A stretch of DNA of 64,000 bases from Marixanthomonas spongiae (GCF_003095375.1 NZ_QEHR01000004.1:124001-188000), one strand, 5' to 3'. Shown: positions 1 through 9,426, counted from the stretch's first letter. Numbers and translations: made by a program. Notes: generated by a model not told the origin, from the letters alone.

Positions 1-932
1 TTGGATTGTGAGATGACGGAAGCAAACAATTCGTTCGATTTTGGACCCACGTCCAAGCCCATCCAGCCTTCGGGAATGGTATCTATGTCGTTTACGTCGG
101 TAGCGGCCATTTCAGAAAAACTATCCGCAATAACCGCATCAGAAGGCAGATGAACCGAAACCCCTTTTTCTTTTGCCTTTTCAAGGATTTCCAGGGCCAA
201 ATCCAGCTTGTCGTCCTCTACCAGTGATGCACCAACGTTTCCGCCCTGGGCTTTTATAAAAGTAAACGCCATTCCGCCACCGATGATCAAATGGTCAATT
301 TTGTCTAATATGTTTTCAATAACCGTGATTTTTGAAGAAACTTTCGCCCCGCCAATAATAGCCGTCACGGGTGGTTTTCCATCGGTCAACACCTTGTTTA
401 CGTGTTCAATTTCCGAAGCCAATAGCAATCCAAAACATTTGTTATCAGGGAAAAAATCAGCGATAATAGCGGTAGAAGCGTGTGCGCGGTGGGCCGTGCC
501 AAACGCATCGTTTACATAATAGTCGCCCAATTTGGCGAGTTTTTCAGCAAACGCACGGTCGCCCTGTTTTTCTTCAGGATGGTACCTTAGGTTTTCCAGC
601 AACAGTATCTCGCCTGATTTTAAATCGGCCACCGCCTGTTCTACGGTTTCACCTACACAATCGTCCACAAATTTGACGTTTACGCCCAAAACCTCGGTGG
701 CGGCCTCGACTACGTGCCGTAAAGAAAATTGGGCTTCTTTGTTTTTGGGGCGGCCAAGGTGCGACATCAATATACAGCTTCCTTCGTCTTCCAGGATGTT
801 GATTATCGTTGGTTTTGCGGCCTCTATTCGGGTGGTGTCGGTCACTTCGCGGTCTTCGTTCAACGGAACATTGAAATCCACGCGTATCAATACCCTTTTC
901 CCTTTAAAATTTATGTCGTTTACTGTTTTCAT
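1..932 (-). CDS. pgk: Phosphoglycerate kinase, C-terminus cut by window edge
   Basis: Cytosolic glycolytic enzyme that transfers phosphate from 1,3-bisphosphoglycerate to ADP. The reverse strand reads in one open frame from the ATG at 932 to the window edge, about 310 of the usual 395 or so residues. The N-terminus carries the substrate-binding signature RVDFNVPL (about 17-24) and SHLGRP (about 57-62), followed by LLENLRYHPEE and the GGAKVSSKI segment, all hallmarks of the family. A TATATTTG box (952-959, minus strand) lies about 20 bases upstream of the start. The gene is divergent from holB. Identification is secure; only the end is missing. Confidence 0.97.
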   Translation of the reverse strand, partial: MKTVNDINFKGKRVLIRVDFNVPLNEDREVTDTTRIEAAKPTIINILEDEGSCILMSHLGRPKNKEAQFSLRHVVEAATEVLGVNVKFVDDCVGETVEQAVADLKSGEILLLENLRYHPEEKQGDRAFAEKLAKLGDYYVNDAFGTAHRAHASTAIIADFFPDNKCFGLLLASEIEHVNKVLTDGKPPVTAIIGGAKVSSKITVIENILDKIDHLIIGGGMAFTFIKAQGGNVGASLVEDDKLDLALEILEKAKEKGVSVHLPSDAVIADSFSEMAATDVNDIDTIPEGWMGLDVGPKSNELFASVISQS

Positions 933-951
933 GCTTAAAATTTTACAGTTG

Positions 952-959
952 CAAATATA
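952..959 (-). promoter_or_regulatory. -7 promoter box for pgk
   Basis: TATATTTG on the minus strand matches the Bacteroidetes sigma-A -7 consensus TAnnTTTG. It lies about 20 bases upstream of the pgk ATG. No clear -33 TTG at the preferred spacing was seen. Confidence 0.55.
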
Positions 960-1064
960 GTTTTTTAAACGGCAACTGCTTACCTGTTTAACAAAGCAGC
1001 GGCCATAGGTTCATTTGACGAAAATTTCCGAAGTCGTGCTTACCGGCAGGCTGGAAAAAAAATG

Positions 1065-1072
1065 TAGCTTTG
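1065..1072 (+). promoter_or_regulatory. -7 promoter box abutting holB start
   Basis: TAGCTTTG fits TAnnTTTG and ends only three bases before the holB ATG, so transcription would begin at or near the start codon (leaderless mRNA). This decides the start at 1076 rather than the TTG at 1070. Confidence 0.5.
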
Positions 1073-1075
1073 CGT

Positions 1076-2230
1076 ATGGATTTTTCTGAAGTTATTGGCC
1101 AAAAACACTTGCAATCGCACTTATTGACCACCATTGAGAACGGGCGGATACCGCATGCACAGTTGTTTATAGGAAAAGCAGGGACCGGCGTGTTGCCTGC
1201 TGCCATTGCCTATGCCAACGCCATTTTGTGCAGTGCCCATACTACAGGTAGCGAAGCGTATTCGGCCTGCACCAAACAAACGGCGAATTTTGCGCATCCC
1301 GACCTTCATTTTGTCTATCCGGTAAACACAAACGATACCATTAAAAAGCATCCGGTTTCTGATAAGTTTAGTGACGAATGGCGGGAATTTTTGAAAGAAA
1401 ATCCTTACGGGTCGTTGTTTCAATGGTTTCAAAAGCTGGGCATTGAAAAAAAGCAAGGGATGATAAGGGTTGATGAGGCCGCAGATATGATGAAAAAACT
1501 ATCCTTGAAATCATACCAAGGCGGTTACAAAGTGATGATCGTTTGGATGGCCGATAAAATGAACACAGAATGCGGCAATAAAATCTTAAAACTCATAGAA
1601 GAACCCCCGAAAAAGACGGTGCTTTTACTGCTTACCGAAGACGAGCAACAAATTATGGGCACCATACAGTCCCGTTGCCAAAAACTGCACTTTCCGTTGC
1701 TTTCTGAAGAAGATACTGCCCATTTTTTAATGAATAAACACCAAATTGATGAAAACACCGCGCTTAAAATAGCGCATCGGGCCAACGGTGACGCCAACAG
1801 GGCCTTGCAACTCGCCAGTGAAGACGGGGACGACCTGGCGTTTGAACGGTTGTTTATAGATTGGGTGCGCACCGCTTTTAAGGCAAAGGGAAACAAAAAT
1901 GCCATCAACAGCTTATTGAAATGGAGCGATACGGTTGCCGCTTTGGGGCGCGAAACGCAAAAAAAATTTTTGGTGTATTGTATTGAAGTCTTCCGTCAAG
2001 CGCTACTGAAAAACTATAAAGCAGAAGACTTATTGTTTTTTGAAGCAGAAGACCCTAAATTTTCCTTAGAAAAATTTGCCCCTTTTGTGCACCAAAACAA
2101 CATTTTTGAAATTACACAAGCTTTGGAAGATGCGGCCTACCATATTGAACGGAATGGCAATGCCAAAATTATTTTTACCGACCTATCCATCTCCTTGACG
2201 AGGTACATTCACAAGAAAGAACTGGTATAA
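1076..2230 (+). CDS. holB: DNA polymerase III subunit delta'
   Basis: Clamp-loader subunit of the replicative polymerase (AAA+ fold). The opening FSEVIGQKHLQSHL...GRIPHAQLFIGKAGTG is typical of delta'. The P-loop region is degenerate (no GKT/S), as expected for this non-hydrolysing subunit. The family's zinc-binding cysteines are only partly present (about C52 and C65), followed by the conserved HPDLHF stretch. EEPPKKTVLLLLTEDEQQIMGTIQSRCQKL covers the sensor and SRC motif. Length 384 residues is normal. The ATG at 1076 is chosen because an upstream TTG at 1070 lies inside the promoter box; this would make the mRNA nearly leaderless. Confidence 0.93.
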   Translation: MDFSEVIGQKHLQSHLLTTIENGRIPHAQLFIGKAGTGVLPAAIAYANAILCSAHTTGSEAYSACTKQTANFAHPDLHFVYPVNTNDTIKKHPVSDKFSDEWREFLKENPYGSLFQWFQKLGIEKKQGMIRVDEAADMMKKLSLKSYQGGYKVMIVWMADKMNTECGNKILKLIEEPPKKTVLLLLTEDEQQIMGTIQSRCQKLHFPLLSEEDTAHFLMNKHQIDENTALKIAHRANGDANRALQLASEDGDDLAFERLFIDWVRTAFKAKGNKNAINSLLKWSDTVAALGRETQKKFLVYCIEVFRQALLKNYKAEDLLFFEAEDPKFSLEKFAPFVHQNNIFEITQALEDAAYHIERNGNAKIIFTDLSISLTRYIHKKELV

Positions 2231-2367
2231 GTAATTTTTATTTTGTTGAAATGACATTATAATTTATAACTATCATCATCAAAGCAAATAAGCAGGGATT
2301 TCTGGAAGAAAGTCGAAAAAATAAAGATAAACCACCTTTAATCCTCTAAAACACGCTTAAAACGGCT

Positions 2368-3225
2368 CTATTTGCTTTTCAGCTCTTTTTTGAAGCAATA
2401 TATGTGCGAAGAATACTCTTTTGATTTCAAAGCGCGTATATTTGACCACAACCCTATTCCAAAAGCTTTTAAGGAAAATTTAGCTCCCGTTTTATATTTT
2501 TCTGAAAGCAAGCTCACATAAAACGAATCGAACAGCATTGGTTTTATTTTTATTAATTCGAGATTTTCTGAAAAAAGTTTCGCCATACTCACTTTTGAAA
2601 AATGCCAAAGGTGTCGTGGTACATCATAAGCCGCCCAAAATTCTTTATAATGTTTTGCGTCGTACGATTTATAATTGGGTACAGCAATTAAAAGAATCCC
2701 TCCAGGTTTCAACAGCTGTTCTATTTGGGTTATTGCTTCGTGTAGCTTTGGAATATGTTCCAAAACATGCCAAAGGGTAATTACGTCAAATTTTTGACCG
2801 GCGAATTCTGTGAAAGATTCCTTTAGCGTTATTCCCTTTTCTTCTGAAATAGTCCTGGCTTTTTTATTGGGTTCGGCACCATATATTTCCCAGCCTTTTT
2901 CTGAAGCTTTTTTTAAAAACTCCCCAGTACCGGCACCAATATCCAAAAGTGAACCTGACCCTTGGTTTAGTTTTGTGATGAGCCCAATTTTCTTTTTGAG
3001 GGCTCTTTGTTTTACTTTCTGGTACAAAAACGGAAGCAATCCATTTTCTGAATCGGTATGCGAAATGTAGGCATCGCTTTCGTAATAATCAGAAAGATTT
3101 TCTGCAGCAGGTTGTGGCGTTGTGACCAACATATCAAATTTGGCATCGAACACCAACTGAAAAGATTCCCCTGACACAAGAAAATCTTTTGTGGTTAAAT
3201 AGGCTGATTTTTGGTTGTTTTTCAA
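2368..3225 (-). CDS. Class I SAM-dependent methyltransferase
   Basis: Probable soluble methyltransferase of the Methyltransf_23/UbiG-like group; the substrate is unknown. Motif I is LLDIGAGTG at residues 93-101, motif II falls at IYGAEPNKKA, and LWHVLEHI plus LLKPGGILLIAVPN are the usual post-motif segments. An N-terminal extension (about 90 residues, SGESFQLVFDAKFDMLVTTPQP) resembles the zinc-ribbon-like leader of related proteins but has no cysteines. The frame opens with TTG at 3225; the next Met is at residue 32, inside what looks like the conserved extension, so the TTG start is kept. It is convergent with holB. Confidence 0.85.
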   Translation of the reverse strand: MKNNQKSAYLTTKDFLVSGESFQLVFDAKFDMLVTTPQPAAENLSDYYESDAYISHTDSENGLLPFLYQKVKQRALKKKIGLITKLNQGSGSLLDIGAGTGEFLKKASEKGWEIYGAEPNKKARTISEEKGITLKESFTEFAGQKFDVITLWHVLEHIPKLHEAITQIEQLLKPGGILLIAVPNYKSYDAKHYKEFWAAYDVPRHLWHFSKVSMAKLFSENLELIKIKPMLFDSFYVSLLSEKYKTGAKFSLKAFGIGLWSNIRALKSKEYSSHIYCFKKELKSK

Positions 3226-3470
3226 ATTGGTTTTTTAAGTTGTTTTATGATGTTTTGTAATGTATAACCACCCCCTCAAACAAAGCTTGACATCCCTTCC
3301 CGCAAAAAAGACGGGACAGGCGCTTGAAAAGTAGGGTAACCTTGTGGTTTATTTTGTAAAAAAGCCGGATTAAAGTATATTATTCAAATCCCTTTCATAA
3401 CAAAGTCGGACGGGAAACCAGGTGATGCAATGAGCCCTTCGACAAATGTTCATGATAAACTACGTCGAAA

Positions 3471-3486
3471 CGTTCCACGTGAAACA
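3471..3486. promoter_or_regulatory. parS-like ParB binding site, downstream of mnmG
   Basis: CGTTCCACGTGAAACA matches the bacterial parS consensus TGTTnCACGTGAAACA at all positions except the first. It sits just past the mnmG stop codon in non-coding DNA. ParB binds such 16-bp palindromes near the origin. A second, better copy lies upstream of mnmG. Confidence 0.75.
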
Positions 3487-3492
3487 CACACC

Positions 3493-5364
3493 CTAACGTC
3501 CCATATACACAAGCATTACTGAAATATCATTGGGCGAAACACCGCTAATGCGCGAGGCCTGTGATACCGTTGCAGGCTGGATATGTTTTAATTTTTCCAT
3601 GGCTTCATACGAGAGGGACTTCAGTTTTGTATAATCAAAATTCTCTGGGATTTTAATGCCTTCCAGCCTATTTAATTTATCTGCATTGTTCTTTTCTTTT
3701 TCAATATAACCCGCATATTTAATCTGGATTTCGGTTTGTTGTAACACTTCACTATCCAGATTGTGCGTTTCAATATAATGCTCCACCTCTTCGATCTTTC
3801 GCATATCGTTCATATCGATTTCAGGTCTTGAAAACATCTTGACCATTTTATCGCTTTGTTTTACAGGCGCAGAATTGTTTTCCTTTAAAATGGGATTTGC
3901 TACTTCATCGCTCACACTGGTATCTTTAAAAAACTGAACAAAAGCTTCCGATTGTTCTCTCTTCTCCTCCATTCTTTGAAGGCGTTTTTCAGAAGCCAAA
4001 CCAATTTCATATGATTTTGGTGTCAACCTAAAATCGGCATTATCTTGTCTAAGCAAGGTTCTGTATTCCGCTCTGGAGGTAAACATTCGGTACGGCTCTT
4101 CAGTTCCTTTGGTAATTAAGTCGTCTATCAACACGCCGATATACGCTTCGTTCCGTTGAAGGGTAAATGGCGCTTTTTCATGCACTTTTAAATGGGCATT
4201 TATACCGGCCATTATTCCTTGCGAAGCAGCTTCTTCATATCCGGTTGTACCATTTATCTGTCCTGCAAAAAACAATCCTGAGACAAGTTTGGTTTCCAAG
4301 GTATGTTTTAGTTGCGTAGGCGGAAAATAATCGTATTCAATAGCATAACCCGGACGGAAGAATTTTACGTTTTTAAAGCCATCACACTGCTGCAAGGCTT
4401 TAAACTGAATGTCTTCTGGAAGGGATGTTGAAAACCCGTTCACGTAATATTCAACCGTGTTCCAGCCTTCAGGTTCTACAAACAATTGATGCCTGTTTTT
4501 ATCGGCGAACCGGTTTATTTTGTCTTCTATGGAAGGGCAATATCTTGGACCGACACTGTCAATAGCACCGTTGAACATGGGAGAACGGTCAAAGCCCTCG
4601 CGTAAAATATCATGGACCAAGGTACTGGTGTGCGACATGTAACAATCCCGCTGTTGGCTTAACGGACTCGTTTCGTCGGAATATGAAAACTTCTCCGGAA
4701 TTTCATCACCCGGTTGGACAGTCATTTTAGAAAAATCTAACGAACGGCCATCGACCCGCGGCGGCGTTCCGGTTTTCATTCTGCCCGATTCGAAGCCCAA
4801 ATCGATGAGGTCTTTTGTAATTCCGGTGGCGGCACGTTCACCTGCCCGGCCCCCACCAAATTGCTTTTCACCAATATGGATCAATCCGTTTAAAAAAGTT
4901 CCGTTTGTCAATATAACCGATTTGGATTTAATGGTTAGCCCCAAAGACGTTTTTACACCCACAATTGTTTCGCCTTCTACCAAAATACCAGAAACCATTT
5001 CTTGGTAAAAATCAAGATTGGGTGTTTGCTCCAACATAGTTCTCCACGATTCAGAGAAACGCATGCGGTCACTTTGCACCCTTGGACTCCACATGGCTGG
5101 ACCTTTCGATTTGTTCAACATCTTAAATTGAATGGCCGACTTATCTGAAACAATTCCACTATATCCGCCAAGGGCATCGATTTCACGAATAATCTGTCCT
5201 TTAGCAATACCACCCATAGCCGGATTGCAAGACATCTGTGCAATGTTTTGTAAGTTCATGGTAATCAGCAATGTTTTTGAACCCAAATTGGCAGCGGCAG
5301 CGGCAGCTTCAGACCCAGCGTGACCGGCACCAACCACTATAACATCATATACTTTTTCAAACAT
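3493..5364 (-). CDS. mnmG: tRNA U34 carboxymethylaminomethyl synthesis protein MnmG (GidA)
   Basis: FAD-dependent enzyme that, with MnmE, modifies wobble uridine 34 of certain tRNAs in the cytosol. The N-terminal dinucleotide-binding loop is VVGAGHAGSEAAAAAANLG (about 10-28), followed by the CNPAMGGIAKGQ segment with its conserved cysteine. The C-terminus has the helical domain with YAGYIEKE and SRISGVSPNDISVM. Length 623 residues is normal. The gene is bracketed by two parS-like sites only a few bases beyond its stop and about 20 bases before its start. mnmG is an origin-proximal gene in many bacteria. Confidence 0.98.
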   Translation of the reverse strand: MFEKVYDVIVVGAGHAGSEAAAAAANLGSKTLLITMNLQNIAQMSCNPAMGGIAKGQIIREIDALGGYSGIVSDKSAIQFKMLNKSKGPAMWSPRVQSDRMRFSESWRTMLEQTPNLDFYQEMVSGILVEGETIVGVKTSLGLTIKSKSVILTNGTFLNGLIHIGEKQFGGGRAGERAATGITKDLIDLGFESGRMKTGTPPRVDGRSLDFSKMTVQPGDEIPEKFSYSDETSPLSQQRDCYMSHTSTLVHDILREGFDRSPMFNGAIDSVGPRYCPSIEDKINRFADKNRHQLFVEPEGWNTVEYYVNGFSTSLPEDIQFKALQQCDGFKNVKFFRPGYAIEYDYFPPTQLKHTLETKLVSGLFFAGQINGTTGYEEAASQGIMAGINAHLKVHEKAPFTLQRNEAYIGVLIDDLITKGTEEPYRMFTSRAEYRTLLRQDNADFRLTPKSYEIGLASEKRLQRMEEKREQSEAFVQFFKDTSVSDEVANPILKENNSAPVKQSDKMVKMFSRPEIDMNDMRKIEEVEHYIETHNLDSEVLQQTEIQIKYAGYIEKEKNNADKLNRLEGIKIPENFDYTKLKSLSYEAMEKLKHIQPATVSQASRISGVSPNDISVMLVYMGR

Positions 5365-5384
5365 AAAATCTATTTATTTTGTAT

Positions 5385-5400
5385 TGTTCCACGTGGAACA
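5385..5400. promoter_or_regulatory. parS site (perfect palindrome) upstream of mnmG
   Basis: TGTTCCACGTGGAACA is a perfect 16-bp palindrome and a canonical parS sequence. It lies 20 bases upstream of the mnmG start. With the copy at 3471-3486 it suggests a centromere-like ParB loading region. No parA or parB gene is in the window. Confidence 0.85.
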
Positions 5401-5612
5401 TTTCGGCTTCGCTCAGTATCACATTTTGGTTAAGAGAGCGTTTTCTGTCTTCCGTGTGTGTGTTCAGCTGCTTATAAGTTTATAAAAATGATGACAAGCT
5501 GTACCACTCACGCAGTATAACCGAAGTATACTGTTTTTTAAAATGGGCGCAAAGATAGTTAAATTACTAATAATCAGCAAGTTAAAAATATAAGGCTTTA
5601 TGAATCAGGTAT

Positions 5613-6029
5613 TTATAAAAAAGGGCGCTTTTTTAAGGCCTCATTTTCTTTGATGCGCATGAGGGATGCTTCGTCTTCGGTTTTGTCCTTATAGCCACAA
5701 TAATGCAAGATGCCGTGGATTATGACGCGGTGCAATTCGTTTTTAAAAGAAACGTTGTAGTGATCTGCATTTTCCTTTACCCGTTCTATTGAGATATAGA
5801 TTTCGCCATTGATTTGTTTTCCCAAAGAATTGTCAAAGCTTATAATGTCCGTCAAAGTATCGTGGTTCAAAAATTGAACATTTAATTTATGCAAATATTG
5901 GTCGTCGCAGAACACGTAAACAAGCTCCCCCACCTTGTATCCTTCTTCAATGATGGTGTTTGTGATCCATTCTGCAATTTGCTTACTGTCCGTTAGCTCA
6001 AAATCGGTTTCAGCATAAAATTCAATCAT
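5613..6029 (-). CDS. ybeY: Endoribonuclease YbeY (16S rRNA maturation)
   Basis: Metal-dependent RNase needed for 16S rRNA processing and ribosome quality control. The motif HGILHYCGYKDK holds His105 and His109, but the position of the usual third histidine (GYDH) is Asp115; this variant is, as I recall, common in Bacteroidetes. Length 138 residues is normal. Its start overlaps the last 8 bases of the DUF4175 gene, so the two are probably translationally coupled. Confidence 0.93.
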   Translation of the reverse strand: MIEFYAETDFELTDSKQIAEWITNTIIEEGYKVGELVYVFCDDQYLHKLNVQFLNHDTLTDIISFDNSLGKQINGEIYISIERVKENADHYNVSFKNELHRVIIHGILHYCGYKDKTEDEASLMRIKENEALKKRPFL

Positions 6030-9000
6030 CAGTTTGCTTAAAATAAGTTTGTACTTTTTCTTTATATTGCGGCTGCAAAGGTAAGGCTTCCCTATTTAAA
6101 ATTTCAGTGGTGTTAAAGTACTTTTTAATATCCTCGGGTGACATCCGCAATTGGTTGGAAAAGCTTTTGCGGTTGGTTTCAGATTCCCTTCGGCTTTCTT
6201 CGCCTTGCTCAAATGAAGCCTTATCCAGTTTCAGTAATTGGTGCTGTAAATTACGCATGCGCTGTAAGGTTTCTTGGTTAAATCCTTTTTCCAAAAGCTG
6301 TTGCTCCACGCCTTCCATTTGCCTTAAAATTTCACCTCCTTTTCCTTTTAACCCTTCTTTGCTCAAACGGTCTTCCAACTGTTGACGGAGCATTTGCTGC
6401 TGTTTGTAAATCTCAAACAAGAGTTTACTGTTTTCTTCGCTGTCGCCATTACCAGATGTTCCGTCCTGGTTTCCTTGATTGCCATCTTGGCCACCTTTGC
6501 CGTTTTGGCCATTTCCGTCGCCTTCACCTTTGCCTTTTCCTTGGCCCTCTCCTTCTCCTTGACTTTCTTTTTTGCCTTTGTCTCCTCCTTTATTTCCGTC
6601 CATGCCTTCTTTCATTTGTTCGGAAAGTCCCTGTTGTTTTTTTATGATGTCGGGCAATTGAAAACCTCTACCCTGGCCTTGACCTTGGCCCTGTCCCATT
6701 CCTTGGCCTTGGCCTTGGCCTGAAGCGTTCATCATCATTTGGTTTTGCATATTTTTCAACAATTCGCTAAGCATGATCGCGAGTTCATTGGCACCCGTTA
6801 CCGTGTATTGCTGGTTTGCGATACCCTGGCGCATTTGGTTCTGTGCCAAACGATCGAGGGATTTGTCTATATTATATTGAATATCGGTAAGGATGCTGTT
6901 TATTTTTACCCCAATCATGGGCTGCCGCAGCGACAGGGCGAAGATGCTGTCGTCCACATGCTCAAAATTAAGTTTCAGGTCGTTCTGGAGGTTCAATTTC
7001 TTTCCAAAATTAGGACTGCCGTAATCGATGGTCTTAAATTCTTCCATCAAGTCTTCTTGACCAAAAGAGAAAACAACAAGGTTGTCCAATATCTGCCGGA
7101 GCATTTTTACATCCTCCTCTATTGTTTCCATTTGTCCTGCCTGCATTTGCATCTGCATTTGCTTGCCCATTTCTTTCATTTTCTTTCCAGCTTTTTGTTG
7201 GCTTTTTTGGGCATCTTGCGGTTGCTGCTGCTCTAATTTTTCCGAAGCATTTTGCTGCTCTTTGTCAACTATTTTCTCCCCTACCTCATCTTTTGGAAGT
7301 TCCATTGGGTTTTTTAAATCCTTGTTGTTCTTCTCCAGTTGTTCCATTTGCTCTTTATATTCTTCAAACTTCTTGTTGAGTTCTTCTTGAGCTTCTTTGG
7401 TGTTTTCTTCCTCGGGTGCTTTTGAAAGTTGTTCTTGCTCTTCTCCCAGCTTATAAAGATCTTCAGCTAATTTCTCAGCTTTTTTGGTAACATAGTAGCG
7501 CTTGGTCAACTCCACCAATTGCTCCAAATTTTTTTCTTGGTTCTTGTTTTGCTTGGCCAGTTGTTCCAGCTTCTCCGTGAGTTCTTCCTTTTGTATTTTT
7601 TCTTGCAGCTTCTCCAACTCATCCAACAGTTTTTCATTTTCTTTTAACCGTTCTTCGTTTTCTTGTAAACGTTCTTCCAATTGCTCTTTAAACGGATCGT
7701 CTTTTTCTTGGGGTTGGAAATTTTCAAGATTTTCTTTCATTTCTTTTGAAAAATCCTTCATCATTTGCTCTTGCTGCTTTTGCCGTTTGATGAAGTTCTC
7801 CAGCTTCTTTTTATCGTTCCAGTTGAGCTCTTTCTTTTCCTTTTGGGTTTTGGACAACTCTTCCAGGCTTTTGTCCTGTTCCTTCATTTTTTTCAAAGTC
7901 TTGTCCAAATCTTTAATATTGGCATCCTGTTGTTTCAATTGTTCGTTCTGAAGTTCCTCATCCGTCAATTTTCTGAAGGAATACACCCCAGACTTACTGG
8001 ATTTAAAATTATGGATGGCATCGTTGTCAAACACTTCAAAATAATAATCGTAGGCTACGCCCTCTTCTAAGGGCAATTCACCGGGAAAGGTATATACAAA
8101 TTGATCGAAATTGCTTTTATTAAGCGAAAGAGACTCTTTTTTTGCATTTTCCTCCTCACCGGTTGGGTAATAGACCAATCGCAACTTCGTCAAGCCGTAA
8201 TCGTCACTTACACGGCCCAAAAAATAGATCAATTGTGTGTTGGTGCTGTCTTGTTTGGACTGCACATCGATTTCAGGATATTCGTCTTTTACCACACCTA
8301 ATGTAAAGGATAGGTTTTCATAATCTTTCAGGTTTTCGTTGGATGTGGTAATGGCATAATCCAATTTACGGTAAATGTTTTTCTGAAACGTGAACTGTTG
8401 TTCCTCTTCAGCAAAACCATAAGCCGTATCTGTTGTTTTTAAATTGACTTCTTCTGTGTTTTTAGTCGCCACTTGCCAAGTTACCTGAGTGCCTTCGGGG
8501 ATGGTGGCGTTCCCCGTACTTTTTAAGGTTTCGTCTTGTTTTCCGGTGTAGGAAGGATAATTTAAAACCATCTCAAACCCCAGTAACGATGGTGTTTTAA
8601 CCACATCTAAGGTGTAATTTCCAGATTGAACTTTATTGGCTTTTAGCTTAAAATCAATTGGTTCTAAAGGTTGTGAAAATGTATATTCAAATAAACCCGG
8701 TGCAGTTTGTTGCAGGTAATAGGTTTCGTTGTTGAATTCGATGCGCGCGTTTTGTGGAATAACGCTTCCTTCGGTTCTTATTTTCAAGGTATAGTCTTTG
8801 CTTTCAATGGCGGACAACTTATCATTCAGCACCACAAAGCTGAACGGAGCCGGCGGTTCGTAAGCGGTGTCGTAATTGACCACACGCTCGTAACTGCTGG
8901 AAAACAGGTCTTTTTCGCCCAACAAGCTAATCACCACAAAAATGAAGACGGGAATAGCGGCGTATTTTAGGTATTTAATGTTCTTTTTAAAATCAACAGC

Positions 9001-9426
9001 CGTTTGAAAAGGGATGGGCTGTAGTTCTGCTGCTTTCTGGTCGATACTGGCGGCTAAAAGTTCGCTTTGGTGCTTGTTTCTGTTTAACTGAATGACATTC
9101 AGTAGCTTATCACTCACATTTGGAAAATGATTTCCGATGATTGCAGAAGCTTCATCATGTGATATTCCATGTTGGAATTTAAACAATTTTGCCGCCGGAA
9201 AGACGATAAAACGTGCAAAAAGCGCTATTTCAACCGTTATGAAAATCCAAAACAGCACGGTTCTGCCCATTGGGCTGAGCCACAGAAAATACTCAACCAA
9301 AAGCGTGATAATAAAGTAAAGCAATCCAATAGAAAAGAACAAAATAGCACCTTTGATCAACTCATTGGTATAGTACTTTTTAATGAACTGTTCCAGCTTA
9401 TTTTGAATGATATTAAAAGTGCTCAT
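6022..9426 (-). CDS. DUF4175 family large membrane protein with coiled coil
   Basis: A 1134-residue envelope protein of unknown function found in Bacteroidetes. Hydrophobic segments lie near residues 25-45, 55-78 and 150-170. A long beta-rich region follows, then a very charged Glu/Lys/Gln coiled coil (about 490-725) and a Gly/Gln-rich low-complexity region (about 902-999, GQGQGQG repeats), ending in another charged helix region. The layout suggests an inner-membrane anchor with a long periplasmic or cytoplasmic rod. It lies directly upstream of ybeY with an 8-base overlap. The low-complexity DNA creates several long antisense open frames that are not genes. Confidence 0.85.
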   Translation of the reverse strand: MSTFNIIQNKLEQFIKKYYTNELIKGAILFFSIGLLYFIITLLVEYFLWLSPMGRTVLFWIFITVEIALFARFIVFPAAKLFKFQHGISHDEASAIIGNHFPNVSDKLLNVIQLNRNKHQSELLAASIDQKAAELQPIPFQTAVDFKKNIKYLKYAAIPVFIFVVISLLGEKDLFSSSYERVVNYDTAYEPPAPFSFVVLNDKLSAIESKDYTLKIRTEGSVIPQNARIEFNNETYYLQQTAPGLFEYTFSQPLEPIDFKLKANKVQSGNYTLDVVKTPSLLGFEMVLNYPSYTGKQDETLKSTGNATIPEGTQVTWQVATKNTEEVNLKTTDTAYGFAEEEQQFTFQKNIYRKLDYAITTSNENLKDYENLSFTLGVVKDEYPEIDVQSKQDSTNTQLIYFLGRVSDDYGLTKLRLVYYPTGEEENAKKESLSLNKSNFDQFVYTFPGELPLEEGVAYDYYFEVFDNDAIHNFKSSKSGVYSFRKLTDEELQNEQLKQQDANIKDLDKTLKKMKEQDKSLEELSKTQKEKKELNWNDKKKLENFIKRQKQQEQMMKDFSKEMKENLENFQPQEKDDPFKEQLEERLQENEERLKENEKLLDELEKLQEKIQKEELTEKLEQLAKQNKNQEKNLEQLVELTKRYYVTKKAEKLAEDLYKLGEEQEQLSKAPEEENTKEAQEELNKKFEEYKEQMEQLEKNNKDLKNPMELPKDEVGEKIVDKEQQNASEKLEQQQPQDAQKSQQKAGKKMKEMGKQMQMQMQAGQMETIEEDVKMLRQILDNLVVFSFGQEDLMEEFKTIDYGSPNFGKKLNLQNDLKLNFEHVDDSIFALSLRQPMIGVKINSILTDIQYNIDKSLDRLAQNQMRQGIANQQYTVTGANELAIMLSELLKNMQNQMMMNASGQGQGQGMGQGQGQGQGRGFQLPDIIKKQQGLSEQMKEGMDGNKGGDKGKKESQGEGEGQGKGKGEGDGNGQNGKGGQDGNQGNQDGTSGNGDSEENSKLLFEIYKQQQMLRQQLEDRLSKEGLKGKGGEILRQMEGVEQQLLEKGFNQETLQRMRNLQHQLLKLDKASFEQGEESRRESETNRKSFSNQLRMSPEDIKKYFNTTEILNREALPLQPQYKEKVQTYFKQTDD

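Noticed and set aside
1121-1908. Minus-strand open frames inside holB
   Set aside because: They are shadows of the holB coding strand with no family resemblance.
6538-6735. Short tandem-like repeats resembling a CRISPR or satellite
   Set aside because: They encode Gly/Gln repeats of the DUF4175 protein; there are no regular spacers.
6382-7951. Several open frames of 60-165 codons on the plus strand
   Set aside because: They run antisense to the low-complexity and coiled-coil part of the DUF4175 gene; the translated proteins (runs of Leu/Phe/Ser/Cys) are artefacts of Gln/Glu/Lys-rich sense codons.
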